DNA of 64,000 nucleotides. Source: Prevotella sp. Rep29 (lineage in GTDB: Bacteria; Bacteroidota; Bacteroidia; Bacteroidales; Bacteroidaceae). The stretch spans positions 2,604,001 to 2,668,000 of the forward strand of contig NZ_CP047159.1 of assembly GCF_019551475.1 (NCBI RefSeq). The letters are read 5' to 3'. Shown one piece after another: positions 55,623 to 64,000 of this stretch (its first letter is position 1; every line of letters begins with the position of its first letter). The notes beneath the pieces were generated by a model. It was not told the DNA's origin, ran no database searches, and saw only the letters and a list, made by a program, of their open reading frames with translations. A program made the translations under genes and the position numbers.

Positions 55623-58199
55623 ATGAGACGACTAACAATCATCTGTGTGCTATACCTTGTGACAACATTTGCTTTGGCTCAGCGTATTACTAAACGCTAT
55701 GATAATATATCAATGTCAAAAATTTTAATGGAATTCAATGACCTGCAACGTGAATATACCATCAACTTCATTTACGATGAATTGGAGGATTTTAAGGTAA
55801 CGACAGAAATAAAAAATAAAAAAATAACAGATGCTATTTTCCAAATTGTCGGTTTCTATCCTATCCGAGTTATCAAGAGCGGTGAATATGAGATTTTCGT
55901 GGAGTGTACTTATAAAACTGACCGTCATCTGATGGGTACTATTATTGATGAGCAGGGCCAACCAGTGGCATACGCTAATGTAGCTATTCTCCATCCGAAA
56001 GACTCCACCCTACTGAGTGGAGGTGTATCGAATGAAAGTGGATATTTTGCAGTTCCTTACGAAACATTTTCTACGGAGGGAAACAAGGAGGGAGCCGTCC
56101 TCGCGCGTATCTCATACGTTGGCTATAAAACTATATATAAAATATGTAGTCAACCTGAGATAGGGACAATACGGATGCACCCCGAAACGCAAACACTCAA
56201 AAGCGTCACAGTCAAAGGCGAACGACCTATCTATCAAACCAAAGGCAGTAGCATCATTACAAACGTGGCAGGTACGGTTTTGGAACGTTTGCACAGTACC
56301 AGCGAACTGCTATTACAAGTACCAGGTGTTATTGCTTCACCAAATGGAACGATATCTGTTTTTGGACGTGGAACTCCTATTTACTATATCAACAACCGCA
56401 AAGTGCAAAACATGCAGGAAATAACCCGTCTATCACCCAAGGACATCCAGAATATCGAACTAGTACGTAATCCTGGAGCACAATACGATGCAAAAGTGAG
56501 AGCCGTCATAAAAATAACAACACGCATAAAGGAAGAAGGATATACACTACAGGTAAATGTCAGTGAAAAACTCAATAATGTACTGACATCAAAAGGATCT
56601 GTCAATGTAGGATTGAAAAAAGAAAAACTCAATACCTCAATGTATCTGGAGTACGAGGACTTTCATCGACACTTTAACCAACCACAGATAGTAGAACTCG
56701 TTGTAGATGGTGATAACTATCGATATGAAAATACAGAGAATAACTACAAATCACACCAGAAAGAACCGCGTTGGTCGGCTAACATAGATTACGAGTTCAA
56801 CGAACGACACATTGCAGGTATCAGTTACGATGGTTATCACAATACGTGGCTTTCTCCGTCTGATGCTTGGCGCATCTGTAGCAAAAATAGTCAAGAGTTC
56901 CAGCGCACCCGCATTTTGAGCGACTACCATAACGATATAAATTCTACCCACGTCAACACGTTTTACAATGCTGAGTGGACGAATCGCCTACGCACCGCCC
57001 TCAATATTGACTATGCAGGCAACTCCAGCAACTACCGCCAACTGACCGATGAAATAACAAATGACGTAACGCGCTCAACACTTAACAAAAGCAAGAGTCG
57101 TTACCACATCTATGCAGGTCGGCTAACGTTCGACTACACTTTAGGACCGAAATCCTCATTGTTATGGGGTGCAGAGTACAACCGCGTGACAGGCAACGGA
57201 ACAGCTGATTGCAGCAATACCATCGTGCCATCTTCTGATTATAGACAATGGGAAAATAAAACTGCAGCTTTTGTGGAGGCGAAAGTGATGTTTGGCAACT
57301 GGACACTGAACGGAGGCCTGCGCTATGAGGACGTGACAAGCGACTATGCAGACCGTTTGGCTCCCGATGCCAATGTCCACCGTCATTACCGCAATCTGTT
57401 TCCTTCTGTGGAAATCAGCTATGGACACGGAGGATGGATAAATACTCTCTCGTTCTCGTCGCGTACCAGACGTCCGTCATTGCGCCAACTGAGTAACTAT
57501 ACATTCTATGACAGCGAGTTTGCCTATCAACACGGCAATCCCAGTCTTCGGCCCATGACATTCTACACCGCTGAGTGGAGCACGGGTTACAAGTTTATCT
57601 ATGCCTCAGTCAGCTATATTTATAAGAAAAACGTGATAACTAACGACATATACACCGAGAATGAACACTCCCACATATTGGTGAGTTCCCCCAGTAATTT
57701 CGACCACGCAAGTCAGTTGAGTGCCAATGTCGGTTTGCAATATAAACTCCGTTGGTGGCGACCATCGCTCCGCATGGCTGTTAGCCACACGTTCTTTAAC
57801 GGCGAGTATATGAAAGAGCCATACAATTACGACAAGACCGAGTTCTCTGTCGTGACCAGCCAATACTTTGACCTGCCACACTCATGGCTCGCTAACATCT
57901 ATTATTATTACAACAGCGGCGGTACGCAGAACTATGTTCAATTGAAATCTTACCAGATGCTCAACCTAAGCCTACAGAAGTCCTTCTTACAAAATCGTCT
58001 AAGTGTGAAACTGGCGGCTCAAGACATCTTCCATAAAATGAAGTTCAATGCAGAATCGCGCATCCGCAACGTCCACTTCTGGCAGATTGAAGACCAAAAA
58101 TATTGGAATTTCTCGCTAAGTATCGTCTATCGTCTGAATCAACTCAAGACCAAGTATCGCGGAAAGAATGCCGCCAACGAGCAAATTAACCGACTATAG
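55623..58199 (+). CDS. Outer-membrane receptor-like protein with STN-like signalling domain
   Basis: 858 residues. Signal MRRLTIICVLYLVTTFALAQ is followed by an STN-like domain (about 25-95), a CarboxypepD_reg-like domain (about 103-190, MGTIIDEQGQPVAYANVAILHPKDSTLLSGG), a plug (LLQVPGVIASPNGTISVFGRGTPIYYINNRKVQNMQEITRL) and a large barrel. The barrel has no clear TonB-box, and the end is INRL rather than Phe. The N-terminal domain could signal through the adjacent anti-sigma. Substrate unknown; no SusD-like partner follows. Confidence 0.9.
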   Translation: MRRLTIICVLYLVTTFALAQRITKRYDNISMSKILMEFNDLQREYTINFIYDELEDFKVTTEIKNKKITDAIFQIVGFYPIRVIKSGEYEIFVECTYKTDRHLMGTIIDEQGQPVAYANVAILHPKDSTLLSGGVSNESGYFAVPYETFSTEGNKEGAVLARISYVGYKTIYKICSQPEIGTIRMHPETQTLKSVTVKGERPIYQTKGSSIITNVAGTVLERLHSTSELLLQVPGVIASPNGTISVFGRGTPIYYINNRKVQNMQEITRLSPKDIQNIELVRNPGAQYDAKVRAVIKITTRIKEEGYTLQVNVSEKLNNVLTSKGSVNVGLKKEKLNTSMYLEYEDFHRHFNQPQIVELVVDGDNYRYENTENNYKSHQKEPRWSANIDYEFNERHIAGISYDGYHNTWLSPSDAWRICSKNSQEFQRTRILSDYHNDINSTHVNTFYNAEWTNRLRTALNIDYAGNSSNYRQLTDEITNDVTRSTLNKSKSRYHIYAGRLTFDYTLGPKSSLLWGAEYNRVTGNGTADCSNTIVPSSDYRQWENKTAAFVEAKVMFGNWTLNGGLRYEDVTSDYADRLAPDANVHRHYRNLFPSVEISYGHGGWINTLSFSSRTRRPSLRQLSNYTFYDSEFAYQHGNPSLRPMTFYTAEWSTGYKFIYASVSYIYKKNVITNDIYTENEHSHILVSSPSNFDHASQLSANVGLQYKLRWWRPSLRMAVSHTFFNGEYMKEPYNYDKTEFSVVTSQYFDLPHSWLANIYYYYNSGGTQNYVQLKSYQMLNLSLQKSFLQNRLSVKLAAQDIFHKMKFNAESRIRNVHFWQIEDQKYWNFSLSIVYRLNQLKTKYRGKNAANEQINRL

Positions 58200-58242
58200 A
58201 ATCTCTTTGCTTTTCGTTTTTCATTAAATAAAACCCTTTTGC

Positions 58243-58291
58243 AAAATTTTCGCAGAATAAAAGTTCTACTTTTGTCCTGCGAAAATTTTTA
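58243..58291 (+). terminator. Long hairpin after the receptor gene
   Basis: Outer arms AAAATTTTCGCAG (58243-58255) and CTGCGAAAATTTT (58278-58290) are perfect 13-mers. Inside, AAAAG-TTCTA-CTTTT forms a second stem, whose 13-mer AAAGTTCTACTTT is a single family-1 palindrome core. The run ends in T5. Probably a terminator. Confidence 0.75.
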
Positions 58292-58327
58292 TGTAAAAAA
58301 CAAATTCCTTCGCATTACTTCTTAATA

Positions 58328-58406
58328 GTAACACCGTTACCTAACAGAAGTAACATCGTTACTTCTATAAAATAACACTGTTACTTTTAAGAGATAACAT
58401 TATTGC
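58328..58406. repeat. Second type of 22-bp-period palindrome array
   Basis: GTAACACCGTTAC (58328), GTAACATCGTTAC (58350), ATAACACTGTTAC (58372) and the decayed ATAACATTATTGC (58394): four 13-bp dyads exactly 22 bp apart with 9-bp spacers. Same geometry as arrays A-D but different sequence. It lies in the 58200-58517 gap between two terminators, so it is not obviously a promoter region. Confidence 0.85.
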
Positions 58407-58457
58407 GTAAACATGCTGTTTGTGTTTTTATTAGAGAAATGATAAAATTTGTTTCAC

Positions 58458-58496
58458 ATAAAAAAAGGAGTTGTACGCTTTTTGTACAACTCCTTT
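58458..58496 (-). terminator. Rubredoxin terminator
   Basis: Perfect 13-bp stem AAAGGAGTTGTAC (58464-58476) / GTACAACTCCTTT (58484-58496), followed leftward by a T-run. 22 bp beyond the rubredoxin stop. Confidence 0.92.
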
Positions 58497-58517
58497 AAAC
58501 TATAGTAAGATGTTTGA

Positions 58518-58679
58518 TTACTCTTCAACTTTGAAGTCATCTTTTCCTACACCGCAGATGGGGCATACCCAATCTTCTGGAATATCTTCAAACGCTGTTC
58601 CTGGTTCTATACCACTGTCAGGATCACCGATAGCAGGGTCGTAGATATACCCGCAAACTTCACAAATGTACTTTTTCAT
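58518..58679 (-). CDS. Rubredoxin
   Basis: 53 residues, [19 protein letters not shown]... with the two CxxCG knuckles (CEVCG, residues 6-10; CPICG, 39-43) that bind one iron. A small cytoplasmic electron carrier, often for peroxide or superoxide defence in anaerobes. The start at 58679 matches the family; a longer frame to 58772 is not needed. Single gene with its own terminator. Confidence 0.97.
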   Translation of the reverse strand: MKKYICEVCGYIYDPAIGDPDSGIEPGTAFEDIPEDWVCPICGVGKDDFKVEE

Positions 58680-58711
58680 AATGTCTTTCTTTTTAAGTGA
58701 ATAATATGATT

Positions 58712-59758
58712 TTACTGAATAATGTCTCTTATTTTCTGTATGATTTGCTTTTCGCTGATTTGATTCATACATGCATAGTCGTTCCTATGGCATGGCTGAT
58801 TGCCGTATATACTGCAGGGACGACATTCCATTTCCAATTGAATAGCATTGTTTTCGCTTTGTCGCCATCCCATAAATCCGGCATAAGGATGTGTTGCTCC
58901 CCAGATGCTGACGACGGGAGTATCGGTCAGTGATGCCAAGTGCATGTTTGCACTGTCCATCGAAAGCATCACGTTCAGTTCTCTCATCAACAGAAGTTCG
59001 TTGTCCAATCCTCCCAATTTTTCCGATGCGTTCACACATCTCGCATATTTTGAACACCATTCGTTGATGATATCCTTCTCCTTCTTGCCTGCTCCGAAAA
59101 AGAAAATTCTGATGTTTTCGTCTTGAGAAAGCTCTTTAACAACGTTCTCCATCTTGTCTATCGGATAGATTTTTCCTTGGTGGGCAGCGAAGGGTGCTAT
59201 GCCAATCCAGCGCTCATTCGGCTGCTTTTCTCCAATTACGGCTGAGAGAACATGGTCATTGTCTGCGCTTCCCAATCCTATTTCCCTGTCTTTCTTCAAT
59301 TCAAAAGTAAAGCCCAATGCAGAAAAAACATCCTGGTAATTCTCGAAGGAAGTGGGTATTTGCTGTAGGACTTTATTGTTTTTTCGAACCAATTTTTTTC
59401 TTTCAGACCGGTGTTTGTTGATATGTTTTACTTTACAACCACCGATGAGAAATCTCAATCGCAGGTATTTTGTGCGCAACACGTCATGCAAATCGGCAAC
59501 AGCCGTGAAATTCTTAGCCTTCAGGCGCCGATAGAGAACATTTAATCCATGGATTCCGCGATATTCATTCTTGAAATCGGCTTCCATGAAAAACACGTTT
59601 GGTGACAAGTTTTCAAAGAACGCACGTGCAAACCCACGACTGAGAATGGTTATCCTCAGTTCAGGATAAGCATCAGCAAGCGCTGCAATGACAGGAACGG
59701 TCATCGCAACATCGCCCATTGCCGACAGTCTGATAACCAGTATATGCTGATGATTCAT
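58712..59758 (-). CDS. Glycosyltransferase family 9 (heptosyltransferase-like)
   Basis: 348 residues. Start [39 protein letters not shown] is the GT9 N-terminal fold. Later [36 protein letters not shown] is the nucleotide-sugar site. It adds heptose or another sugar to the LPS core at the inner membrane's cytoplasmic face. It lies 16 bp after a DUF4254 gene, a common pairing in Bacteroidetes LPS loci. Confidence 0.93.
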   Translation of the reverse strand: MNHQHILVIRLSAMGDVAMTVPVIAALADAYPELRITILSRGFARAFFENLSPNVFFMEADFKNEYRGIHGLNVLYRRLKAKNFTAVADLHDVLRTKYLRLRFLIGGCKVKHINKHRSERKKLVRKNNKVLQQIPTSFENYQDVFSALGFTFELKKDREIGLGSADNDHVLSAVIGEKQPNERWIGIAPFAAHQGKIYPIDKMENVVKELSQDENIRIFFFGAGKKEKDIINEWCSKYARCVNASEKLGGLDNELLLMRELNVMLSMDSANMHLASLTDTPVVSIWGATHPYAGFMGWRQSENNAIQLEMECRPCSIYGNQPCHRNDYACMNQISEKQIIQKIRDIIQ

Positions 59759-59774
59759 TTTTTATAATTGCCGT

Positions 59775-60386
59775 TCACGTTGGCGTTTTTCCGTATAGAA
59801 TAGGATTGGTAGAAGGGTCGTTATACATTTTCATTTGTCTGTAAACCTTCATGTACTTCTTTCCTTTTTCTATATCTTCAAGCAGTTGGTCGATGGCAGT
59901 TGAAAGGTCCACCCGCTGTTCAAGCAGAATATTGAGTTTCATCTGGCATTTCTCACGATGTTCGTCCGTAGCATCCTGTCGTTCCACCTCTTCCTGCATG
60001 TGATAGATTTTCAGTGCCAGAATAGAGAGGCGATCGATTGCCCATGCTGGACTTTCAGTGTTGATGCGTGCATCGGGCAGCACGTTTACGTCGCAATATT
60101 TCTGACGGAAATAACTGTCTATCTGCTCAACCAAGTCCGTCCTGTCTTGATTGGAACGGTCTATGCGTCGTTTCAGTTGCAGTGCGTCAATAGGGTCGAT
60201 ATGCGGATCGCGTATGATATCTTCCAAGTGCCATTGCACGGTGTCTATCCAACATTTCAGATAGAGGCGATTCTCTAATGAATCACGGCTATATGGATTA
60301 TTAATCTCCATATCAATATCATTCTTTACGTGATAATCGCAGATAGCCTGCTGGAATATCCTGTTAAAATTCTCTGTGTATGACAT
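59775..60386 (-). CDS. DUF4254 domain protein
   Basis: 203 residues, helical and charged, start MSYTENFNRIFQQAICDYHVKND; further DLVEQIDSYFRQKY and MQEEVERQDATDEHREKCQMKLNILLEQRVDLSTAIDQLLEDIEKGKKYMKVYRQMKMYNDPSTNPILYG, the usual DUF4254 end. Function unknown; its position upstream of a GT9 gene suggests LPS synthesis. A leftward TATCTTTG lies about 25 nt before the start. The following gap 60387-60773 is AT-rich with no gene; GCACAATA-TGGGG-TATTATGTGC near 60638 is a weak dyad. Confidence 0.9.
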   Translation of the reverse strand: MSYTENFNRIFQQAICDYHVKNDIDMEINNPYSRDSLENRLYLKCWIDTVQWHLEDIIRDPHIDPIDALQLKRRIDRSNQDRTDLVEQIDSYFRQKYCDVNVLPDARINTESPAWAIDRLSILALKIYHMQEEVERQDATDEHREKCQMKLNILLEQRVDLSTAIDQLLEDIEKGKKYMKVYRQMKMYNDPSTNPILYGKTPT

Positions 60387-60773
60387 AGCTTTTTCTTTGA
60401 TTTAATTTTTGCAAAGATAATAAAAACGGATTGGCACACAAAATAAAACTACCTATTTTTTGAAGAATTCTTCGTTTGATGTTCATGTTCTGCTTCAAAA
60501 AGTTCTCATTAATGTTCCCGTTTCAAGTGTTATATTCTTTGGTTAAATGGGTTTTCAGAAAAGGAAACACGCCTTTTAATTGTCATAAAAAAGAGGTTGA
60601 AAATGCAATTATTGGGTCTGAAATGGGCAAAAAACATGCACAATATGGGGTATTATGTGCAATAAATAGTGCTTTTTTAATGAAAAAATTTGCATACATG
60701 AAATTTAATTTGTTCCTTTGCAACCGATTTCAAAAATGAAAATTAGTTATAACCATTTAAAAAGAAAAGAATT

Positions 60774-61010
60774 ATGTCAGAAATTGAATCAAAGGTAAAA
60801 GCAATCATCGTAGATAAACTCGGTGTTGACGAATCAGAAGTGAAGCCTGAAGCAAGCTTTACAAATGATCTGGGTGCAGATTCATTGGATACAGTAGAAC
60901 TCATCATGGAGTTCGAAAAGGAATTTAACATTTCAATTCCAGACGATAAAGCAGAGAAAATCGGCACCGTAAGCGATGCTATCGCATATATCGAGGAAAA
61001 CGCAAAATAA
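60774..61010 (+). CDS. acpP: Acyl carrier protein
   Basis: 78 residues, acidic, with the phosphopantetheine site [17 protein letters not shown] (Ser 37). Carries growing fatty acyl chains in type II synthesis. A TTCCTTTG in place of TAnnTTTG precedes the ATG. It is followed by a terminator-like hairpin and then fabF and rnc, the classic acpP-fabF-rnc order. Confidence 0.98.
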   Translation: MSEIESKVKAIIVDKLGVDESEVKPEASFTNDLGADSLDTVELIMEFEKEFNISIPDDKAEKIGTVSDAIAYIEENAK

Positions 61011-61040
61011 GAGTTTTCCATTCGATGATAAATGTTGGGT

Positions 61041-61090
61041 GTTGGGTGTTGGTTAAAACGGACCAAATCCAACACCCAATTTTCTTTTTG
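61041..61090 (+). terminator. Terminator or attenuator between acpP and fabF
   Basis: TTGGGTGTTGG (61042-61052) pairs perfectly with CCAACACCCAA (61069-61079) and is followed by TTTTCTTTTT. An intrinsic terminator in mid-operon would leave acpP more abundant than fabF. Confidence 0.85.
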
Positions 61091-61125
61091 AAGATTATTC
61101 ATATACCAAGAACACAAATATTTGT

Positions 61126-62388
61126 ATGGAGTTAAAAAGAGTAGTTGTTACAGGACTTGGAGCTGTAACACCAGTAGGTAACACTGTGGAGGATACGTGG
61201 AAAAACCTTGTTGCAGGAGTAAGTGGTGCCGACGGGATAAAGAGTTTTGACTGTTCGAAGTTCAAAACACAGTTTGCATGTGAAGTAAAAGACCTGGACA
61301 TTAACGAATATATTGACAGGAAAGAGTCACGCAAGATAGACCGCTACACACAGTTGGCGCTCATCAGTGCAATGCAGGGAGTGAAAGACTCAGGCATCGA
61401 CCTTGAGAAAGAGAACCTGAATCGCATCGGTGTGATCTACGGTGTGGGTATCGGTGGAATCAAGACTTTTGAAGAGGAAGTGAAATATTATGGTCAGCAT
61501 ATTGAAGACGGACCTAAATTCTCACCTTTCTTCATTCCGAAAATGATTTCCGACATAGCGTCTGGACACATCTCGATACATTTCGGATTCCATGGTCCGA
61601 ACTATACGACGACGAGTGCCTGTGCATCATCCACGCATGCCCTTGCCGATGCGTTCAACTTGCTGCGTCTCGGCAAGGCTGACATCATTGTGGCAGGCGG
61701 TGCTGAAGCTGCCATTTGCGACTGCGGATTGGGTGGATTCAATGCGATGCACGCCTTGTCAACGCGTAATGACGACCCGAAGCGTGCCAGCCGTCCGTTC
61801 AGTGCGAGCCGCGACGGTTTTGTGATGGGCGAAGGTGCCGGCTGTCTGATTCTCGAAGAATTGGAGCATGCCAAGGCGCGCGGAGCAAAGATTTATGCAG
61901 AGATGGTGGGCGAAGGTGAGAGCGCCGATGCGTTCCATATCACGGCTTCCCATCCGGAAGGACTCGGTGCAAAGCTCGTGATGGAAGAAGCGCTTGCCGA
62001 TGCAGGACTCAAACCAGAGGACATTGACTATATCAATGTGCACGGAACATCTACGCACGTGGGTGATATCTCCGAGGTGAAAGCCATCAAGGAGGTCTTC
62101 GGCGATGCAGCCTATAAGCTCAACATCAGTTCGACGAAGTCGATGACCGGTCACTTGCTCGGCGCTGCCGGCGCAATAGAGGCACTGGTGACCGTCTTGT
62201 CCGTGCAGAACGACATTGTTCCACCGACCATCAACCACGACGAAGACGACAAGGACGAGGAGATTGACTACAATCTGAACTTCACCTTCAACACAGCGCA
62301 GAAGCGTCAGGTGCGTGCTGCACTGAGCAACACCTTCGGATTCGGTGGTCATAATGCATGTGTGGTATTCAAGAAATATGAAGGCTGA
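61126..62388 (+). CDS. fabF: Beta-ketoacyl-ACP synthase II
   Basis: 420 residues. The Cys-His-His triad is visible: TTTSACASSTHALADAFN (Cys), NVHGTSTHVGDISE (His) and KSMTGHLLGAAGAIEALV (His), plus the C-terminal NTFGFGGHNACVVF. It condenses malonyl-ACP with acyl-ACP to extend fatty acids. Start MELKRVVVTGLGAVTPVGN. It is followed 45 bp later by the preferred rnc start. Confidence 0.98.
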   Translation: MELKRVVVTGLGAVTPVGNTVEDTWKNLVAGVSGADGIKSFDCSKFKTQFACEVKDLDINEYIDRKESRKIDRYTQLALISAMQGVKDSGIDLEKENLNRIGVIYGVGIGGIKTFEEEVKYYGQHIEDGPKFSPFFIPKMISDIASGHISIHFGFHGPNYTTTSACASSTHALADAFNLLRLGKADIIVAGGAEAAICDCGLGGFNAMHALSTRNDDPKRASRPFSASRDGFVMGEGAGCLILEELEHAKARGAKIYAEMVGEGESADAFHITASHPEGLGAKLVMEEALADAGLKPEDIDYINVHGTSTHVGDISEVKAIKEVFGDAAYKLNISSTKSMTGHLLGAAGAIEALVTVLSVQNDIVPPTINHDEDDKDEEIDYNLNFTFNTAQKRQVRAALSNTFGFGGHNACVVFKKYEG

Positions 62389-62433
62389 TGCCTCTTGAAA
62401 CCACAAGAATCGTATAACAAGCAAACTTTAAAT

Positions 62434-63447
62434 ATGTTGAGAAACATGATTAGTCGGGTAAGGCTCCCTTTTCAAAAGGAAAAGGAGCTTTACCTTTCTT
62501 TACATAAGGTGCTCGGTTTTTATCCGAACCACATCGGCTATTACAAGCAGGCACTCATGCACAAGAGTGTTGTGGCGCGCGAGAAAGGGAAACGCATCAA
62601 TAACGAACGCCTCGAATTTCTCGGCGACTCCATTCTCGGTGCCGTCGTGAGCGATATCGTCTATAAGCATTTCGAACGAAAAGGAGAGGGATTCCTGACC
62701 AATACACGTTCCAAGATTGTGCAGCGACCCACACTCAACCGCTTGGCGGAAGAGATGGGAATCATACATCTTATCAAGTATAACAGCAACATCTCTTCAC
62801 ACAACAACTACACGGGAGGCAACGCTTTCGAGGCACTTGTCGGAGCCATCTATCTCGACCAAGGCTACAAGGCTTGCATGAAATTCGTGGAGAAGCAGAT
62901 ACTGAGACATCTGATTAACCTCGACAAGGTGGCTTACAAGGAAGTGAACTTCAAGAGTAAACTGCTCGAATGGAGCCAGAAGAACCGCATACAGATTGAG
63001 TTTGTGCAGACAGACATGCACAAGGACGAAAAGGGAAGTCCCGTTTTCTCCTGCATGGTGATGCTTGAAGGCATAGAGGGCTGTCCGGGAACGGGATATT
63101 CCAAGAAAGAAAGCCAGCAGATTGCTGCGAAGGAAACGCTGAACCGCTTGCGCAAGAATCCAAAATTTATAGACGATGTGTTCGCTGCCAAGACCAACCG
63201 CACAAAGATGGAGGAAGAACCCGTTCAGTGTGTGCCCGATACGGAGGAGAAGGTGGATTTCATCAATGCGTCGAAGGCTGAAGAAACGCAGCCCGTTGAG
63301 CGCTTCAACGACACCGTTGAGGTGAAGGTGGAAACCGCTGCGGTTGATGATGAATTTGACTTGAGCGACATCAAGACAACCGTTGGCGAACCGTCCAGAG
63401 AAGATATCATAGCGGCTGCAGAGGCAGCAGCCTTCAACGAAGGCTAA
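62434..63447 (+). CDS. rnc: Ribonuclease III with long acidic C-terminal extension
   Basis: 337 residues from MLRNMISRVRLPFQKEKELYLSL (a TTG 39 bp upstream is possible but less likely). The RNase III domain has the catalytic block NNERLEFLGDSILGAVVSDIVY and GNAFEALVGAIYLDQGY. A dsRNA-binding domain follows (about 170-245, FVQTDMHKDEKGSPVFSCMV... GYSKKESQQIAAKETLNRLRK). About 80 further residues are acidic and probably disordered (VDDEFDLSDIKTTVGEPS), unlike the roughly 230-residue E. coli enzyme. It processes rRNA and structured RNAs. Confidence 0.96.
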   Translation: MLRNMISRVRLPFQKEKELYLSLHKVLGFYPNHIGYYKQALMHKSVVAREKGKRINNERLEFLGDSILGAVVSDIVYKHFERKGEGFLTNTRSKIVQRPTLNRLAEEMGIIHLIKYNSNISSHNNYTGGNAFEALVGAIYLDQGYKACMKFVEKQILRHLINLDKVAYKEVNFKSKLLEWSQKNRIQIEFVQTDMHKDEKGSPVFSCMVMLEGIEGCPGTGYSKKESQQIAAKETLNRLRKNPKFIDDVFAAKTNRTKMEEEPVQCVPDTEEKVDFINASKAEETQPVERFNDTVEVKVETAAVDDEFDLSDIKTTVGEPSREDIIAAAEAAAFNEG

Positions 63448-63510
63448 ACGTTCTATCTTCTTTAGTTGACAAGTCCTCCAGTAAACAAGTAACTAATCCC
63501 CACTCCCTTC

Positions 63511-63530
63511 GGGAGGGGTTAGGGGGTGGG
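63511..63530 (+). other. G-quadruplex-type sequence in the rnc 3' region
   Basis: Four G-runs of 3-5 in 20 nt: GGG-A-GGGG-TTA-GGGGG-T-GGG. It meets the usual G4 pattern in an otherwise AT-rich area, just after a CTCCC-TTCG-GGGAG hairpin. Position between the rnc stop and the terminator. Confidence 0.6.
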
Positions 63531-63540
63531 TTTTATATAT

Positions 63541-63580
63541 AAAAAAATAAGAGGGTGTAATCACGCCCTCTTATTTTTTT
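63541..63580. terminator. Bidirectional terminator between rnc and the edge lipoprotein gene
   Basis: AATAAGAGGG pairs with CCCTCTTATT (extended by A/T pairs), flanked by A7 on the left and T7 on the right, so it serves both converging genes. Confidence 0.93.
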
Positions 63581-63588
63581 GCTTCCAT

Positions 63589-64000
63589 TTATTCAGAAAA
63601 ATCTATCACAATAGTGCCAGAACTCTTGACACCGCTTGTGGAAGTAAACTGTGCTAAAGTCATTCCTTCAGCAAGTAATTTCAAGGTTTTACCATTAATG
63701 ACGTAGTCAACAATGTCTTTACTACCATCTTCTGGGTCGGTTGATATGATTTTTCCAGTATTTTTGCCAGTTTCCTCAATAGTGATATATGGTTCACCAC
63801 CATCTTCTACAGTGTACCATTTTCCGTCTTCTGTTTTGTGAATCATGACAATGATTTTGTTTCGCTGTGTAAAATCATAAACCGCGGCGTCATAACCAAT
63901 CAGTTGGGAGTGGTCGTCAACAAGTTCTTCAAAGTCAGCCTCACTCATTTTCCATTGTTGATAGATAGTCGTGTCTTTATCATCGTCATCGCACGAAACA
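63589..64000 (-). CDS. Lipocalin-like lipoprotein, 5' end cut by window edge
   Basis: At least 137 residues, open to the right edge. The visible N-terminal part VSCDDDDKDTTIYQQWKMSEADFEEL shows a lipobox-like Cys followed by acidic residues. The beta-rich body includes AVYDFTQRNKIIVMIHKTEDGKWYTVEDGGEPYITIEE and ends GTIVIDFSE. The QQW...KWYT pattern echoes the secreted protein at 39819-40256. An internal ATG at 63948 is not the start because the frame continues upstream with sensible sequence. Function unknown. Confidence 0.8.
   Translation of the reverse strand, partial: VSCDDDDKDTTIYQQWKMSEADFEELVDDHSQLIGYDAAVYDFTQRNKIIVMIHKTEDGKWYTVEDGGEPYITIEETGKNTGKIISTDPEDGSKDIVDYVINGKTLKLLAEGMTLAQFTSTSGVKSSGTIVIDFSE

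Noticed and set aside
60638..60660. Possible operator before acpP (GCACAATA/TATTATGTGC)
   Set aside because: The dyad needs a two-base bulge and is seen once only; no known regulator fits.

Overview
The window reads as chromosomal DNA of a Bacteroidales bacterium, most likely Prevotella/Segatella (Prevotellaceae). Many genes have a Bacteroidetes-type promoter (-7 box TAnnTTTG with a TTTG-like -33 box 19-22 bp upstream) and few have Shine-Dalgarno sites. Typical families of the phylum are present: DUF4421, DUF4254, DUF4298, DUF4369-thioredoxin lipoproteins, a PorZ-like type IX secretion protein, an ECF sigma/anti-sigma/TonB-receptor-like trio, and an extended LeuS.

Layout. 1-7.5 kb: edge-truncated Na+/alanine symporter, sufC, IS30 element, pectate lyase, a sufC/sufB chimeric remnant, a DUF4421 outer-membrane protein and sufB. 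7.6-18.3 kb: AsmA-like protein, ychF, lgt, an IS1634-type element inserted in the 3' end of ispG, then a leftward operon rpoN-PAP2-purE-ispG. 18.4-30 kb: secreted protein, DEAD-box helicase behind a tandemly duplicated promoter, K+/H+ antiporter, small unknowns, a membrane-anchored AraC regulator and a LemA/TPM operon. 30-41 kb: THUMP-like methyltransferase with an MFS carrier, two cysteine-less thioredoxin-fold lipoproteins around a glutamine amidotransferase, a TPR lipoprotein, tRNA-Leu and tRNA-Gly, a phage-type polyvalent-protein kinase and small secreted or membrane proteins. 41-50 kb: leuS-yitT-rdgB, a lipoprotein and a PorZ-like protein. 49-54.4 kb: a leftward envelope cluster (NlpC/P60, CapA-like, phosphoethanolamine transferase, acyltransferase) ending at an AT-rich gap full of DnaA boxes, a strong oriC candidate. 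54.4-64 kb: ECF sigma, anti-sigma and receptor, rubredoxin, LPS-type glycosyltransferase with DUF4254, acpP-fabF-rnc, and an edge-truncated lipoprotein.

The most unusual signal is not a gene. Four intergenic gaps (near 1.3, 25.7, 38.8 and 46.6 kb) carry arrays of a 13-bp dyad-symmetric core, AAAGTKSMACTTT, repeated four or more times at a near-exact 22-bp period. Bases across the dyad change together so symmetry is kept. A fifth gap (58.3 kb) has a different 13-bp palindrome, RTAAC-N3-GTTAC, again four times at exactly 22 bp. Some arrays share upstream sequence at matching offsets, which suggests a dispersed composite element.

Other notable points are two alternative sufB-sufC spacer contents joined by a duplication scar, a 48-bp target duplication around the IS1634-type element, a near-identical 34-bp promoter block before rpoN and leuS, and a candidate small RNA at 26.15-26.31 kb.
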